DNA of 64,000 nucleotides, from positions 1-64,000 of the forward strand of contig LNFF01000008.1 of NCBI GenBank assembly GCA_001464585.1. The letters are read 5' to 3'. Under the pieces are notes generated by a model. The model was given only the letters and a program-made list of their open reading frames with translations. It had not been told where the DNA came from and ran no database searches. Within the stretch, counting starts at the first letter, position 1. Every line of letters starts with the position of its first letter. Positions 54,380-63,517 of the stretch are shown here, in pieces. The translations under genes and the position numbers were made by a program. This stretch comes from Gammaproteobacteria bacterium Ga0077554 (GTDB lineage Bacteria; Pseudomonadota; Gammaproteobacteria; Ga0077554; Ga007554).

Positions 54380-55403
54380 ACGCCTCGATTTAAAAAAGGG
54401 TGTGATTGACCGCGCTCGCTGGGATGCCTTTGTTGCCACTTGTCCTGAAGCGACCTTTTTTCATCGCGCCGGATGGAAAGAAATTATTGAAGATACCCTG
54501 GGTCATGCCTGTTATTTTCTGTATGCCGAGCATGATGGTGAAATTCAGGGTGTGTTGCCGTTAGGCCATGTGCGCAGCCGCCTATTTGGTAATGCGCTTA
54601 CGTCGATGCCATTTTGTGTGTACGGTGGCATCGCTGCGATGAATCAGGATGCCCGCAGGCTTTTAGATGAAGAAGCGCAACGCCTGGCATTGGAACTGAA
54701 GGTGGATCATTTGGAAATGCGCAACCTTAAGCCGCAGCATGCTGACTGGCCGACCAAAGATTTATACGTTACTTTTCGTAAAGAAATTGATCCTGATCCT
54801 GAAAAAAATATGTTGGCGATTCCGCGAAAACAGCGCGCAATGGTGCGCAAAGGCATCAAGGCGGAGTTGATGAGTGAGGTCGATGAAGATGTGGGGCGTT
54901 TTTACGAGGCTTATGCGACCAGTGTTTATTGTTTGGGTACGCCTGTAAATAGCATACATTTCTATAAAAAAATAAAACATGTATTCGGCGCGGAATGCGA
55001 AATTCTTACCATTACCAAGGATGGACGGGTGATTAGCAGCGTGATGAGTTTCTACTTTCGTGACGAAGTGTTGCCTTATTATGGGGGTGGTACAAACGAA
55101 GCGCGTGAATTTGCCGCGAATGATTTTATGTATTGGGAGCTGATGCGCCGCGCGGCTGAGCGTGGCATCCGGATTTTTGATTTCGGCCGCAGTAAAAAAG
55201 GGACGGGCTCCTATAGTTTCAAGGAGCATTGGGGTTTTGAGCCACAGCCTTTATATTATGAACATTATTTATTGGGCATCAAAGAAATGCCAGAAATCAA
55301 TCCGCTCAATCCAAAATATCAGTTATTTATTCGCGCATGGAAAGCCATGCCCTATGCTCTGACTAAAATCATCGGCCCGATGGTTGCAAAAAATCTAGGG
55401 TAG
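54369..55403 (+). CDS. XrtA-system FemAB-like protein
   Basis: A 344-aa GNAT-fold protein of the FemAB/peptidoglycan-bridge type found in XrtA clusters: CPEATFFHRAGWKEIIEDTL, GVLPLGHVRSRLFGNALTSM, DHLEMRN, RKQRAMVRKGIKA, and FDFGRSKKGTGSYSFKEHWG at the end. It may attach an amino acid to a sugar, but the donor and acceptor are unknown. It overlaps the deacetylase by 11 nt and precedes two glycosyltransferases. Confidence 0.92.
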   Translation: MQVKRLDLKKGVIDRARWDAFVATCPEATFFHRAGWKEIIEDTLGHACYFLYAEHDGEIQGVLPLGHVRSRLFGNALTSMPFCVYGGIAAMNQDARRLLDEEAQRLALELKVDHLEMRNLKPQHADWPTKDLYVTFRKEIDPDPEKNMLAIPRKQRAMVRKGIKAELMSEVDEDVGRFYEAYATSVYCLGTPVNSIHFYKKIKHVFGAECEILTITKDGRVISSVMSFYFRDEVLPYYGGGTNEAREFAANDFMYWELMRRAAERGIRIFDFGRSKKGTGSYSFKEHWGFEPQPLYYEHYLLGIKEMPEINPLNPKYQLFIRAWKAMPYALTKIIGPMVAKNLG

Positions 55404-55409
55404 TGAATC

Positions 55410-56699
55410 ATGCAGGAACTGTTGTTTCTCGCCCATCGCATTCCTTATCCACCTAACAAAGGGGATAAGATCCGCTCTTATCATGTATTGAAATACCTGG
55501 CTGGAAAATACCGTGTACACCTTGGCACGTTCGTTGATGACGAACAGGATTGGCAATATATGCCAGTGTTAAAGGATTTATGTGGTGAAACGCATTTTAT
55601 TGGCTTGGATTCACGGATGGCGCGTTTACGCAGTGCAAAGGGATTGCTGAGTGGTGAGGCGCTCACACTGCCGTATTATTATGATGCGAACATGCAGGAT
55701 TGGGTCACGCACTTGCTGGAAAATAATCCGGTGCATAGAGTATTTATTTTTTCATCGGGTATGGCGCAGTATGTTGCTGGGCAGCGATGGTCAAGTATAC
55801 GCCGTGTGATTGATTTTGTTGATGTGGATTCGGATAAATGGCGGCAATATGCTAAAAGTAAATCCTGGCCGATGAGTGCTGTTTACGAGCGTGAAGCGCG
55901 GCGACTGGAAACTTATGAGCGCCGCATAGCCGCAGAATTTGATGCCAGTGTGTTGGTTTCACAAGATGAAGCCAAGCTGTTTAAAACACTGGCGCCGGAA
56001 AGTGCAGTGCGCATTGATTATCTGAATAATGGAGTAGATAGCGAGTATTTCTCGCCGCACCGGCATTATGCCAATCCTTATTCTCCCGATGAGAAAGTGT
56101 TAGTGTTTACCGGTGCCATGGACTATTGGGCGAATGTTGATGCGGTCACATGGTTTGCACAGGAAGTTTTTCCGCAGATAGTTCAGCGCAACCCAAAGGC
56201 TCGTTTTTATATTGTAGGTGGGCGCCCGGGATCAGCCGTAAAGCAACTGGAAAACATTGCAGGGGTTCATGTGACGGGCGGAGTGCCCGATGTGCGGCCT
56301 TACCTTGCCCACGCAGTTGCTGCTGTAGCGCCGCTGCGTATCGCGCGTGGTGTGCAAAACAAGGTGCTGGAAGCCATGGCCATGGCCAAACCTGTGTTGG
56401 GGACTTCGGCAGCAGTGGAAGGTATTGAGTCTGGCGTTAATGGTGCCAGTGCATTCAATGCCGAATCCAATGAAGGCACAGGTATTGTCGTGGCAGATGA
56501 TGTTACGGAGTGTGTGGAACAGGCTTTGCGCTTGTTACAGGGAGAGCCGAATGCTACCGGGCGCGCCTATGTATTGAAAAAATATACATGGGCTGAAAAT
56601 TTGAAGAGACTGGATCGCTTACTGGAAGGCGATGTTGTGCTTGCGGCAAATAGTTCGGCGCACACAAATGCGCAAGAGAGTGCGGTGATTGCGCCATGA
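55410..56699 (+). CDS. XrtA-system glycosyltransferase (TIGR03087-like, GT4 fold)
   Basis: A 429-aa glycosyltransferase. It opens LLFLAHRIPYPPNKGDKIRS with DVDSDKWRQYAKSK in the middle. The GT4-type C-terminal domain has VLVFTGAMDYWANVDAVTWF, FYIVGGRPG and VQNKVLEAMAMAKPVLGTSA. This is a marker of XrtA loci. The sugar donor cannot be read from the sequence. The stop overlaps the next start as ATGA. Confidence 0.93.
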   Translation: MQELLFLAHRIPYPPNKGDKIRSYHVLKYLAGKYRVHLGTFVDDEQDWQYMPVLKDLCGETHFIGLDSRMARLRSAKGLLSGEALTLPYYYDANMQDWVTHLLENNPVHRVFIFSSGMAQYVAGQRWSSIRRVIDFVDVDSDKWRQYAKSKSWPMSAVYEREARRLETYERRIAAEFDASVLVSQDEAKLFKTLAPESAVRIDYLNNGVDSEYFSPHRHYANPYSPDEKVLVFTGAMDYWANVDAVTWFAQEVFPQIVQRNPKARFYIVGGRPGSAVKQLENIAGVHVTGGVPDVRPYLAHAVAAVAPLRIARGVQNKVLEAMAMAKPVLGTSAAVEGIESGVNGASAFNAESNEGTGIVVADDVTECVEQALRLLQGEPNATGRAYVLKKYTWAENLKRLDRLLEGDVVLAANSSAHTNAQESAVIAP

Positions 56700-57850
56700 C
56701 AGCCCCACTTCTTCCCTTGGTGGCGCATGTGATACACCGTCTGGATGTGGGGGGACTGGAAAATGGTTTGGTGAATATCATTAACCATATGCCAGAAGGA
56801 CGTTATCGCCATGCGATTATTTGCATGACGGATTATAATTCGGGTTTTCGTGCGCGGATCAAGCAGAACAATGTCGAATGTTATGCACTGCATAAGCGTG
56901 AGGGTAAAGATCCAGGAATCTATTTTCGGCTATGGCGTTTATTTAAACATTTGCGTCCTATTATAGTGCATACCCGTAATTTATCTGCATTAGAGGCTCA
57001 ATTGCCCGCCGCTCTGGCGGGTGTGCATTGTCGTGTGCAGGGTGAGCATGGCCGCGACGTTCACGACATCGACGGGCGTAATCGCAAATATAATCTACTG
57101 CGCCGTGTTTTTCGGCCATTAGTGGATCGTTATATCCCATTATCGCGGGATCTGGAGCAGTGGCTACGCAACCAGGTCGGCGTGGCCGATAACAAGATTG
57201 TCACTATTTGTAATGGCGTGGATAGTGAGCTTTTTCATCCTGCACTCGCGGGTCGTGAAGCGTTGCCCGTGGAAGGTTTCGTAGGAGCGGATAGCATTGT
57301 TATCGGTACTGTGGGGCGCATGCAAACGGTCAAGGATCAACTGACGCTGGTGCGTGCCTTTGTGCTGCTGCTGGAGCGGTTACCGGAACTTCGACGCCGT
57401 CTGCGTCTGGTGTTGATTGGGGACGGACCATTGCGTGCGCAGGCGCAGATGCTGTTACAGCAGGCTAACGCACTGGAGTTGTGCTGGTTGCCAGGTTCGC
57501 GTGATGACACCCCAAATTTATTGCGTGGCATGGATATTTTTGTGCTGCCCTCGCTGGCTGAAGGTATTTCCAATACTATACTCGAGGCGATGGCGAGTGG
57601 CTTACCCGTGGTTGCTACTCATGTAGGGGGCAATCCTGAGCTGATTGTGGAAGGGCAAACTGGCACATTGGTGCCGCCAGCGAATCCCGCTGCTATGGCA
57701 GATGCATTGCAGCGTTATGTAGAAGACGCCGCCTTGCGGCGCGAGCATGGTGCACAAGGACGGCAGCGTATTGAACAGGAGTTTAATCTTGACGCTATGG
57801 TGCAGCGTTATTTGTCTGTGTATGACGATGTTATCAAAGAAAAATATTAA
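56696..57850 (+). CDS. XrtA-system glycosyltransferase (TIGR03088-like, GT4 fold)
   Basis: A 384-aa glycosyltransferase: HVIHRLDVGGLENGLVNIIN, VQGEHGRDVHDIDGRNRKYN, VIGTVGRMQTVKDQLTLVRA, LLRGMDIFVLPSLAEGISNT, and GLPVVATHVGGNPELIVEG. The N-terminal acceptor part and the HGRDVHDIDG motif mark the XrtA-associated group. The 4-nt overlap with the gene before suggests coupled translation. The donor sugar is unknown. Confidence 0.93.
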   Translation: MTAPLLPLVAHVIHRLDVGGLENGLVNIINHMPEGRYRHAIICMTDYNSGFRARIKQNNVECYALHKREGKDPGIYFRLWRLFKHLRPIIVHTRNLSALEAQLPAALAGVHCRVQGEHGRDVHDIDGRNRKYNLLRRVFRPLVDRYIPLSRDLEQWLRNQVGVADNKIVTICNGVDSELFHPALAGREALPVEGFVGADSIVIGTVGRMQTVKDQLTLVRAFVLLLERLPELRRRLRLVLIGDGPLRAQAQMLLQQANALELCWLPGSRDDTPNLLRGMDIFVLPSLAEGISNTILEAMASGLPVVATHVGGNPELIVEGQTGTLVPPANPAAMADALQRYVEDAALRREHGAQGRQRIEQEFNLDAMVQRYLSVYDDVIKEKY

Positions 57851-57892
57851 CGTAATACATAATCCGAAACTTATTTAAAAGGCGATTAATCT

Positions 57893-59791
57893 ATGTGTGG
57901 CATAGCCGGCATTTTTGAGACGCGTGAAGCGCGTGCAATAGATGAAGCTTTGCTGGCGCGCATGAATCAAACCCAGTTTCATCGTGGGCCAGATGAAGGG
58001 GGGCAGCATACTGAGCCGGGCGTGGGTCTGGCGCATCGGCGCCTGTCGATCATTGATCTTTCCAGTGGGCATCAACCGCTATTTAACGAAGACAATTCAG
58101 TTGTCGTGGTTTTTAATGGTGAGATTTATAATTTTCAGGAACTTGCCCAGGAGCTTACGGCGCTCGGCCATACTTTCCGTACGCACAGTGATACCGAGGT
58201 TATAGTCCACGGCTGGGAACAGTGGGGTGCAGATTGCGTAAAACGCTTTCGTGGCATGTTTGCTTTTGCGCTATGGGATCGTAATCGCCAGACCTTTTTT
58301 ATGGCGCGTGACCGGCTTGGCATCAAGCCCATGTATTACGCGTATCTTCCGGATGGAAAGCTGATATTTTCATCTGAGCTGAAAGCGTTATGGGTGCATT
58401 CCAATTTGTCGCGTGAAATTGATCCGCGTGCTGTAGAAGATTATTTTGCCTATGGTTACGTGCCCGAACCAAAAACCATATTACGGCAGGCCTTTAAATT
58501 ATCGCCAGGGTATACCCTGACAATCAAGCGCGGCGAAACAATCCCTCAGCCACGTCAATATTGGGATGTGCCGTTTAAATTCGTTGGAAATATCAGTGGT
58601 AAGCAGCTTGAAGAAGAGCTGATCCATCGTCTGCGCGACGCAGTGAGTAGCCACATGATTTCTGAAGTACCACTGGGCGCATTTCTCTCGGGCGGTGTTG
58701 ATTCGAGCGCTGTGGTGGCGATGATGGCGGGTGTGTCAAAAGAGCCGGTCAACACCTGCTCCATTTCCTTTGGTGACCCTGCCTTTGACGAGGCGCGCTA
58801 TGCCGCACAAGTGGCCGAGCGCTATCATACCCGCCATTACGTCGAGCGCGTGGATGCAGATGATTATGATCTGGTTGATCGCCTTGCAGCTTTATATGAT
58901 GAGCCGTATGCCGATAGTTCCGCATTGCCTACCTACCGGGTGTGTGAGCTGGCGCGCAAGCATGTCACCGTGGTTTTGTCGGGCGATGGTGGGGATGAAA
59001 ATTTTGCGGGTTATCGGCGTTATCGCTGGCATACCTATGAAGACCGCATGCGTTCTTTGCTACCGCAAGGTATCCGTGGGCCAGGGTTTGGTTTGTTAGG
59101 CCGATTGTATCCAAAGGCCGATTGGGCGCCGAAAGTGTTTCGTGCCAAAACGACCTTTGAAGCCATGGCGCGTGATTCAGTGGCGGGTTATTTTCATGGC
59201 GTATCGATATTGAGTGATGCATTACGTACCCGCTTGTTCAGCCCAGCTTTTCGCCGTGAGTTGCAAGGTTATCAAGCGGTTGAAGTATTGCGTGAACATG
59301 CGCGCAATGCGCCTGACCATCCGCTGTCGAAGGTGCAATATCTGGATATGAAAACCTATCTGGTGGGTGATATTCTCACCAAGGTAGATCGCGCCAGCAT
59401 GGCGCATGCCCTGGAAGTGCGTGTCCCTTTGCTTGACCATGAATTTGTGGAATGGGTGTCTGGCCTATCACCGGAACTCAAGCTGCACGGCCGTGAGGGA
59501 AAATATATTTTCAAGAAATCACTACAACCGTATTTGTCAGATGATATTTTATATCGCTCCAAGATGGGCTTTAGCGTACCGTTGGCCAGTTGGTTCCGTG
59601 GCCCATTGCGCGAACGGTTGCGTGATGCATTGTTGGGGCCGACATTGGCGGATACCGGAATTTTTGATCAAAATTGCTTACGTCAACTGGTTGATCAACA
59701 TCAATCGGGGGCGCGTGACCACAGTGCTTCTTTATGGGCGCTGTTGATGTTTGAAGCGTTTCAGCGACAGGCAGTAGGAGCTCGGGTATGA
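57893..59791 (+). CDS. XrtA-system amidotransferase (asparagine-synthetase-like)
   Basis: A 632-aa AsnB-like enzyme. Cys2 opens the glutaminase half (MCGIAGIFETREARAI, HRGPDEGG). The synthetase half has the PP-loop LSGGVDSSAVVAMMA, SGDGGDENFAGYRRYRW and LTKVDRASMAHALEVRVPLL. Such XrtA-linked members (TIGR03108) are thought to amidate a sugar or peptide rather than to make asparagine; this is inference from context. It overlaps the exosortase gene by 4 nt. AAGG lies before the ATG. Confidence 0.93.
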   Translation: MCGIAGIFETREARAIDEALLARMNQTQFHRGPDEGGQHTEPGVGLAHRRLSIIDLSSGHQPLFNEDNSVVVVFNGEIYNFQELAQELTALGHTFRTHSDTEVIVHGWEQWGADCVKRFRGMFAFALWDRNRQTFFMARDRLGIKPMYYAYLPDGKLIFSSELKALWVHSNLSREIDPRAVEDYFAYGYVPEPKTILRQAFKLSPGYTLTIKRGETIPQPRQYWDVPFKFVGNISGKQLEEELIHRLRDAVSSHMISEVPLGAFLSGGVDSSAVVAMMAGVSKEPVNTCSISFGDPAFDEARYAAQVAERYHTRHYVERVDADDYDLVDRLAALYDEPYADSSALPTYRVCELARKHVTVVLSGDGGDENFAGYRRYRWHTYEDRMRSLLPQGIRGPGFGLLGRLYPKADWAPKVFRAKTTFEAMARDSVAGYFHGVSILSDALRTRLFSPAFRRELQGYQAVEVLREHARNAPDHPLSKVQYLDMKTYLVGDILTKVDRASMAHALEVRVPLLDHEFVEWVSGLSPELKLHGREGKYIFKKSLQPYLSDDILYRSKMGFSVPLASWFRGPLRERLRDALLGPTLADTGIFDQNCLRQLVDQHQSGARDHSASLWALLMFEAFQRQAVGARV

Positions 59792-61338
59792 ATGGTGTGA
59801 CAAATCTGTCTGGATCATCAATGTATCAAGGGTGGCGCTCACCAGCGATATTAACTGTGGTGATTGTGTTGACTACCTTGGGCCTCTTCTGGCAAACGGC
59901 GCATTCCATGGTGGATATCTGGTGGCGTTCTGAAACATTTGCCCACGGTTTTTTGATTCTGCCCATCAGTCTTTGGCTAATCTGGAGCAAACGAAAAACC
60001 TTGGCAACGCTGCAACCCATGCCTAATTTATGGGGATTGATACCCTTGTTTGGATTGGTGCTGCTGTGGCTGGTTTCGAATCTTGTTGATATTCTGGTAA
60101 TCCAGCAATTTGCATTGGTTGCCATATTGATTGTTACGGTATGGACAATATTAGGCAATAAAGTCACATGGGCGATCGCTTTTCCACTGGGTTTTTTATT
60201 TTTTGCCGTGCCAGTGGGTGAGGCATTGATTCCACCCCTCATGGAGTTTACCGCTGATTTTACTGTAATGGCGTTGCAGTTGACGGGTATTCCAGTCTAT
60301 CGGGAAGGTATGTTCTTCGAAATTCCCAGCGGACATTGGTCGGTGGTGGAAGGTTGTAGTGGTTTGCGTTATTTGATCGCATCCATTACTTTGGGATTTT
60401 TGTATGCTTACCTTACCTACTATACCTTGTGGCGCCGCCTGTTATTTATTGTATTGGCTGTTATTGTCCCCATCATCGCTAATGGTGGGCGCGCTTACAT
60501 GATCGTTATGATTGCCCACCTGAGTGATATGAAGCTCGCTTTAGGTGTGGATCATTATATTTATGGTTGGGTATTTTTCGGTATTGTTATGTTGCTGCTA
60601 TTCTGGATAGGAAATTTTTGGCGTGAAGATAAAGATCCAGCAGCCATTCCTGCGCCACGGATATCAGCAAGTGCAGTTGCTTCCCAAAATAAAAATATTC
60701 TATTGATAGCGCTAGGATGCCTGGCGTTAATAAGCATGGCTCCCTTTGCAGCTTATCTTTATCAGCGTGGCGCCCCTGAAGTTACCACTGTAACACTTAA
60801 AGCTCCAGAACCTGTTGCGGCATGGCAGTTTGGCATAACACCTGCGTGGGACTGGAAACCCCGTTATTTGGGCATGAGTGCAGAATTACAGCAGACCTAT
60901 GTGCGTGGAAATCAACCCGCCAGTATTTATTTGGCTTATTATCGCAATCAGCATCAAGATGCGGAATTAGTGAATTCCCAGAATGTCATGATTCCACAAA
61001 AAGATGCTCGCTGGAGCAATATAGGCGAGAAAAGTATTGTTATTTCATTAGCTGGACAACCTGTCGAAGTACGTCAAACCCAATTGCGTTCTGCAGGCGA
61101 GAATCTCTTGATTTGGGATTGGTATTGGCTCGATGGCACGTATACCTCGAATCCCTATATTGCAAAGCTTGTAGAGGCTAAAGGGAAATTGTTCGGCAGA
61201 CAACGTAATGCTGCGAGCATTATCATTGCGACACGATACGATGAGAGAATACAGCCAGCCGCAGCAGTTCTGCAAGAAATGGTTACGGCGATGCTGCCTG
61301 CTATTGAAGCCAGCCTTCAACAGGCATCAAAGCAATAG
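59788..61338 (+). CDS. xrtA: Exosortase A fused to EpsI domain
   Basis: A 516-aa membrane protein. About eight helices form the exosortase (1-290) with the catalytic triad in sight: Cys190 in VVEGCSGLRYL, Arg235 in ANGGRAYMIV and His256 in VDHYIYGW. The C-terminal EpsI domain (about 310-516: PVAAWQFGITPAWDWKPRY, YLAYYRNQHQDAELVNSQN) is periplasmic. Exosortase A cuts PEP-CTERM tails and joins the protein to an exported product. It overlaps the amidotransferase by 4 nt. PEP-CTERM substrates are not in this window. Confidence 0.96.
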   Translation: MNGVTNLSGSSMYQGWRSPAILTVVIVLTTLGLFWQTAHSMVDIWWRSETFAHGFLILPISLWLIWSKRKTLATLQPMPNLWGLIPLFGLVLLWLVSNLVDILVIQQFALVAILIVTVWTILGNKVTWAIAFPLGFLFFAVPVGEALIPPLMEFTADFTVMALQLTGIPVYREGMFFEIPSGHWSVVEGCSGLRYLIASITLGFLYAYLTYYTLWRRLLFIVLAVIVPIIANGGRAYMIVMIAHLSDMKLALGVDHYIYGWVFFGIVMLLLFWIGNFWREDKDPAAIPAPRISASAVASQNKNILLIALGCLALISMAPFAAYLYQRGAPEVTTVTLKAPEPVAAWQFGITPAWDWKPRYLGMSAELQQTYVRGNQPASIYLAYYRNQHQDAELVNSQNVMIPQKDARWSNIGEKSIVISLAGQPVEVRQTQLRSAGENLLIWDWYWLDGTYTSNPYIAKLVEAKGKLFGRQRNAASIIIATRYDERIQPAAAVLQEMVTAMLPAIEASLQQASKQ

Positions 61339-61368
61339 TCAGGAATATTCTGGAATATAGAGGGATCT

Positions 61369-62316
61369 ATGTACGGCGAAAATCGCATTGATGATGCCAG
61401 ACGTTTTATAAAAGCGTGGATGAGTGATTTCATCGCACATTTTGCGCCGCGTTTATATGTCAAATTAACGGCACAGACAGGAAGGGGTGCTGCAGATGAG
61501 TCAGCGCAACAAATAGCGGATTATTTCAGAAAATGTTTTTATGAATACTTCCAGGTACTCAATATCGCCCCGGTTAAAATTTATGATTTTTTGAAAGATA
61601 AACGTATTCTGGAGTATGGGCCGGGTGATATTACTGGCATAGGGTTGTTGATGTATGCGCACGGTGCTGAGCATGTAATTTGTGTTGACCGCTTTCCATT
61701 AGTTTCGATGACGCAGCACAATATTGATGTATTGCATAATCTTATGCATGGATTATCAGGAGAAGAGCGCCTTCGTGCAGGGCAGGCGTTTAATGAGGTG
61801 GGCAACCCTGCGTCAGGCTTTGCAAGCCATAGCATAAAATATATGGTGAGAAAAAGTGGTCTTTCGGGACTTGTGAAAGACATTGACATCATCATTTCCC
61901 GGGCTGTTCTTGAGCATGTTAATGATCTTGGCGCTACTTTTAAAGATATGCATAATGCATTGCATGATACCGGGATAGCAATACATCAAGTTGATTTGAA
62001 AAGCCATGGTTTACATAGGAAAAATCCATTGGATTTCCTGACATGGCCACCACGTGCATGGTCTTTAATGTATGGCCATAAAGGCGTTCCTAATCGCTGG
62101 CGAGTTGATAAGTATCGGCAAGTTATCACGGAACAAGGATTTAAAATGGTTACTCTCTATCCTACTGCATTGGCTGAAAAAACTGATATGGCAGCAGTAC
62201 GCCCTTATCTGGCAGCCCCATTCCGTACCATTTCTGATGAAGATTTATCATGGTTAGGATTCTGGTTAGTGATTAATAAAGCAGAGACTAAAAGTGCATA
62301 TCCTTCACGTCCTTGA
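61369..62316 (+). CDS. SAM-dependent methyltransferase in the XrtA locus
   Basis: A 315-aa protein. A lead of about 75 residues precedes the SAM loop ILEYGPGDITGIGLLMYAHG and acidic VICVDRFPLV, then ISRAVLEHVNDLGATFKDMH, where the acceptor is normally methylated, and HQVDLKSHGLHRKNPLDFLT. It fits a class I methyltransferase that could modify the polymer or its lipid carrier. I know no fixed place for it in other XrtA loci. It overlaps the next gene by 23 nt. Confidence 0.8.
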   Translation: MYGENRIDDARRFIKAWMSDFIAHFAPRLYVKLTAQTGRGAADESAQQIADYFRKCFYEYFQVLNIAPVKIYDFLKDKRILEYGPGDITGIGLLMYAHGAEHVICVDRFPLVSMTQHNIDVLHNLMHGLSGEERLRAGQAFNEVGNPASGFASHSIKYMVRKSGLSGLVKDIDIIISRAVLEHVNDLGATFKDMHNALHDTGIAIHQVDLKSHGLHRKNPLDFLTWPPRAWSLMYGHKGVPNRWRVDKYRQVITEQGFKMVTLYPTALAEKTDMAAVRPYLAAPFRTISDEDLSWLGFWLVINKAETKSAYPSRP

Positions 62317-63517
62317 CCATTCCATACCGCTGCACAGCGGTTATACTTTTCGCACACGCGCGATCCTGGAGCAACAACGCGCACTGGGATGGAGCACCAG
62401 CCACATTACAGGTATCAAGCATACGGTAGCCAAGACATTCGAAGAGAATATTGATGGCCTACATTTTTATCGTACGCCACAGCCGACGGGGTTAATGGCA
62501 AAGCTGCCCGTATTAAATCAATGGACTGTTATTAGTACGCTGGCGAAGCGTCTGGAAGAGGTGGCGCGGGTTATCAAGCCCGACATTTTACATGCGCACT
62601 CACCTGTTTTAAATGGCATAGCCGCACTGCGTGTGGCGCGGCGTTTAAATATTCCTTTAGTGTATGAGGTTCGCGCCTTTTGGGAAGATGCGGCTGTAGA
62701 TCATGGCACTACCAAAGAAGATAGCATGCGTTATAAAGCGACACGTGCGCTTGAAACCTATGTTTTACGCCGTGCAGATGCCATTACCACGATTTGCGCA
62801 GGGTTGCGCAACGATATTGTAGGAAGGGGTATTCCTCAAGATAAAATAACGGTTATTCCGAATGCTGTGGATTTGGAACACTTTATGGTCGGCGGTATAC
62901 CTGATCAGCAACTGGCAGAAAAGTTGGGACTGAATGGCAAGCACGTATTGGGATTTATCGGTTCTTTTTATGCGTATGAAGGTTTACATTTATTGCTACA
63001 GGCTCTTCCCGACATTCTGCGCACAGTGCCGAATGCACGCATCCTGTTAGTGGGGGGCGGTATACAGGAAAACTATCTCAAGCAGCTTGCCATGGATCTT
63101 GGCATTGCGGATAAAGTTATTTTTACTGGCCGAGTTCCCCATGATCAGGTGCAACGCTACTATGACCTGGTTGATATTTTTGTTTACCCACGCTTATCAA
63201 TGCGGCTTACTGAGTTGGTGACACCACTGAAACCCCTGGAGGCTATGGCTCAAGGGCGATTGGTGGTAGCCTCCGATGTAGGTGGACACAAAGAATTAAT
63301 CAAACATGGGGAAACAGGTTATTTGTTTGATGCTGGAAATGCCCAAGCGCTGTCCAATACCATAATCAGCATGCTGAAGCAGCGTGAAAACTGGCCTGCG
63401 TTTCATGCGGCGGCACGACGCTTTGTTGAGACCGAGCGTAATTGGCCAATCAGTGTGGCACGTTACCAAGCGGTGTATGCGCAAGTGATGGCAAAAAAAG
63501 ACCCTTCCCATGTCTGA
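62294..63517 (+). CDS. XrtA-system glycosyltransferase (TIGR04063-like, GT4 fold)
   Basis: A 407-aa glycosyltransferase: HILHVLDHSIPLHSGYTFRT, LVYEVRAFWEDAAVDHGTT, ITVIPNAVDLEHF, GFIGSFYAYEGLHLLLQALP, FTGRVPHDQVQRYYDLVDIF and LKPLEAMAQGRLVVASDVGG. The opening HSGYTFR and the AFWEDAAVDHG motif mark the TIGR04063 group of XrtA loci. The start is GTG 62294 inside the methyltransferase gene. The stop overlaps the next ATG by 8 nt. Confidence 0.94.
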   Translation: MHILHVLDHSIPLHSGYTFRTRAILEQQRALGWSTSHITGIKHTVAKTFEENIDGLHFYRTPQPTGLMAKLPVLNQWTVISTLAKRLEEVARVIKPDILHAHSPVLNGIAALRVARRLNIPLVYEVRAFWEDAAVDHGTTKEDSMRYKATRALETYVLRRADAITTICAGLRNDIVGRGIPQDKITVIPNAVDLEHFMVGGIPDQQLAEKLGLNGKHVLGFIGSFYAYEGLHLLLQALPDILRTVPNARILLVGGGIQENYLKQLAMDLGIADKVIFTGRVPHDQVQRYYDLVDIFVYPRLSMRLTELVTPLKPLEAMAQGRLVVASDVGGHKELIKHGETGYLFDAGNAQALSNTIISMLKQRENWPAFHAAARRFVETERNWPISVARYQAVYAQVMAKKDPSHV

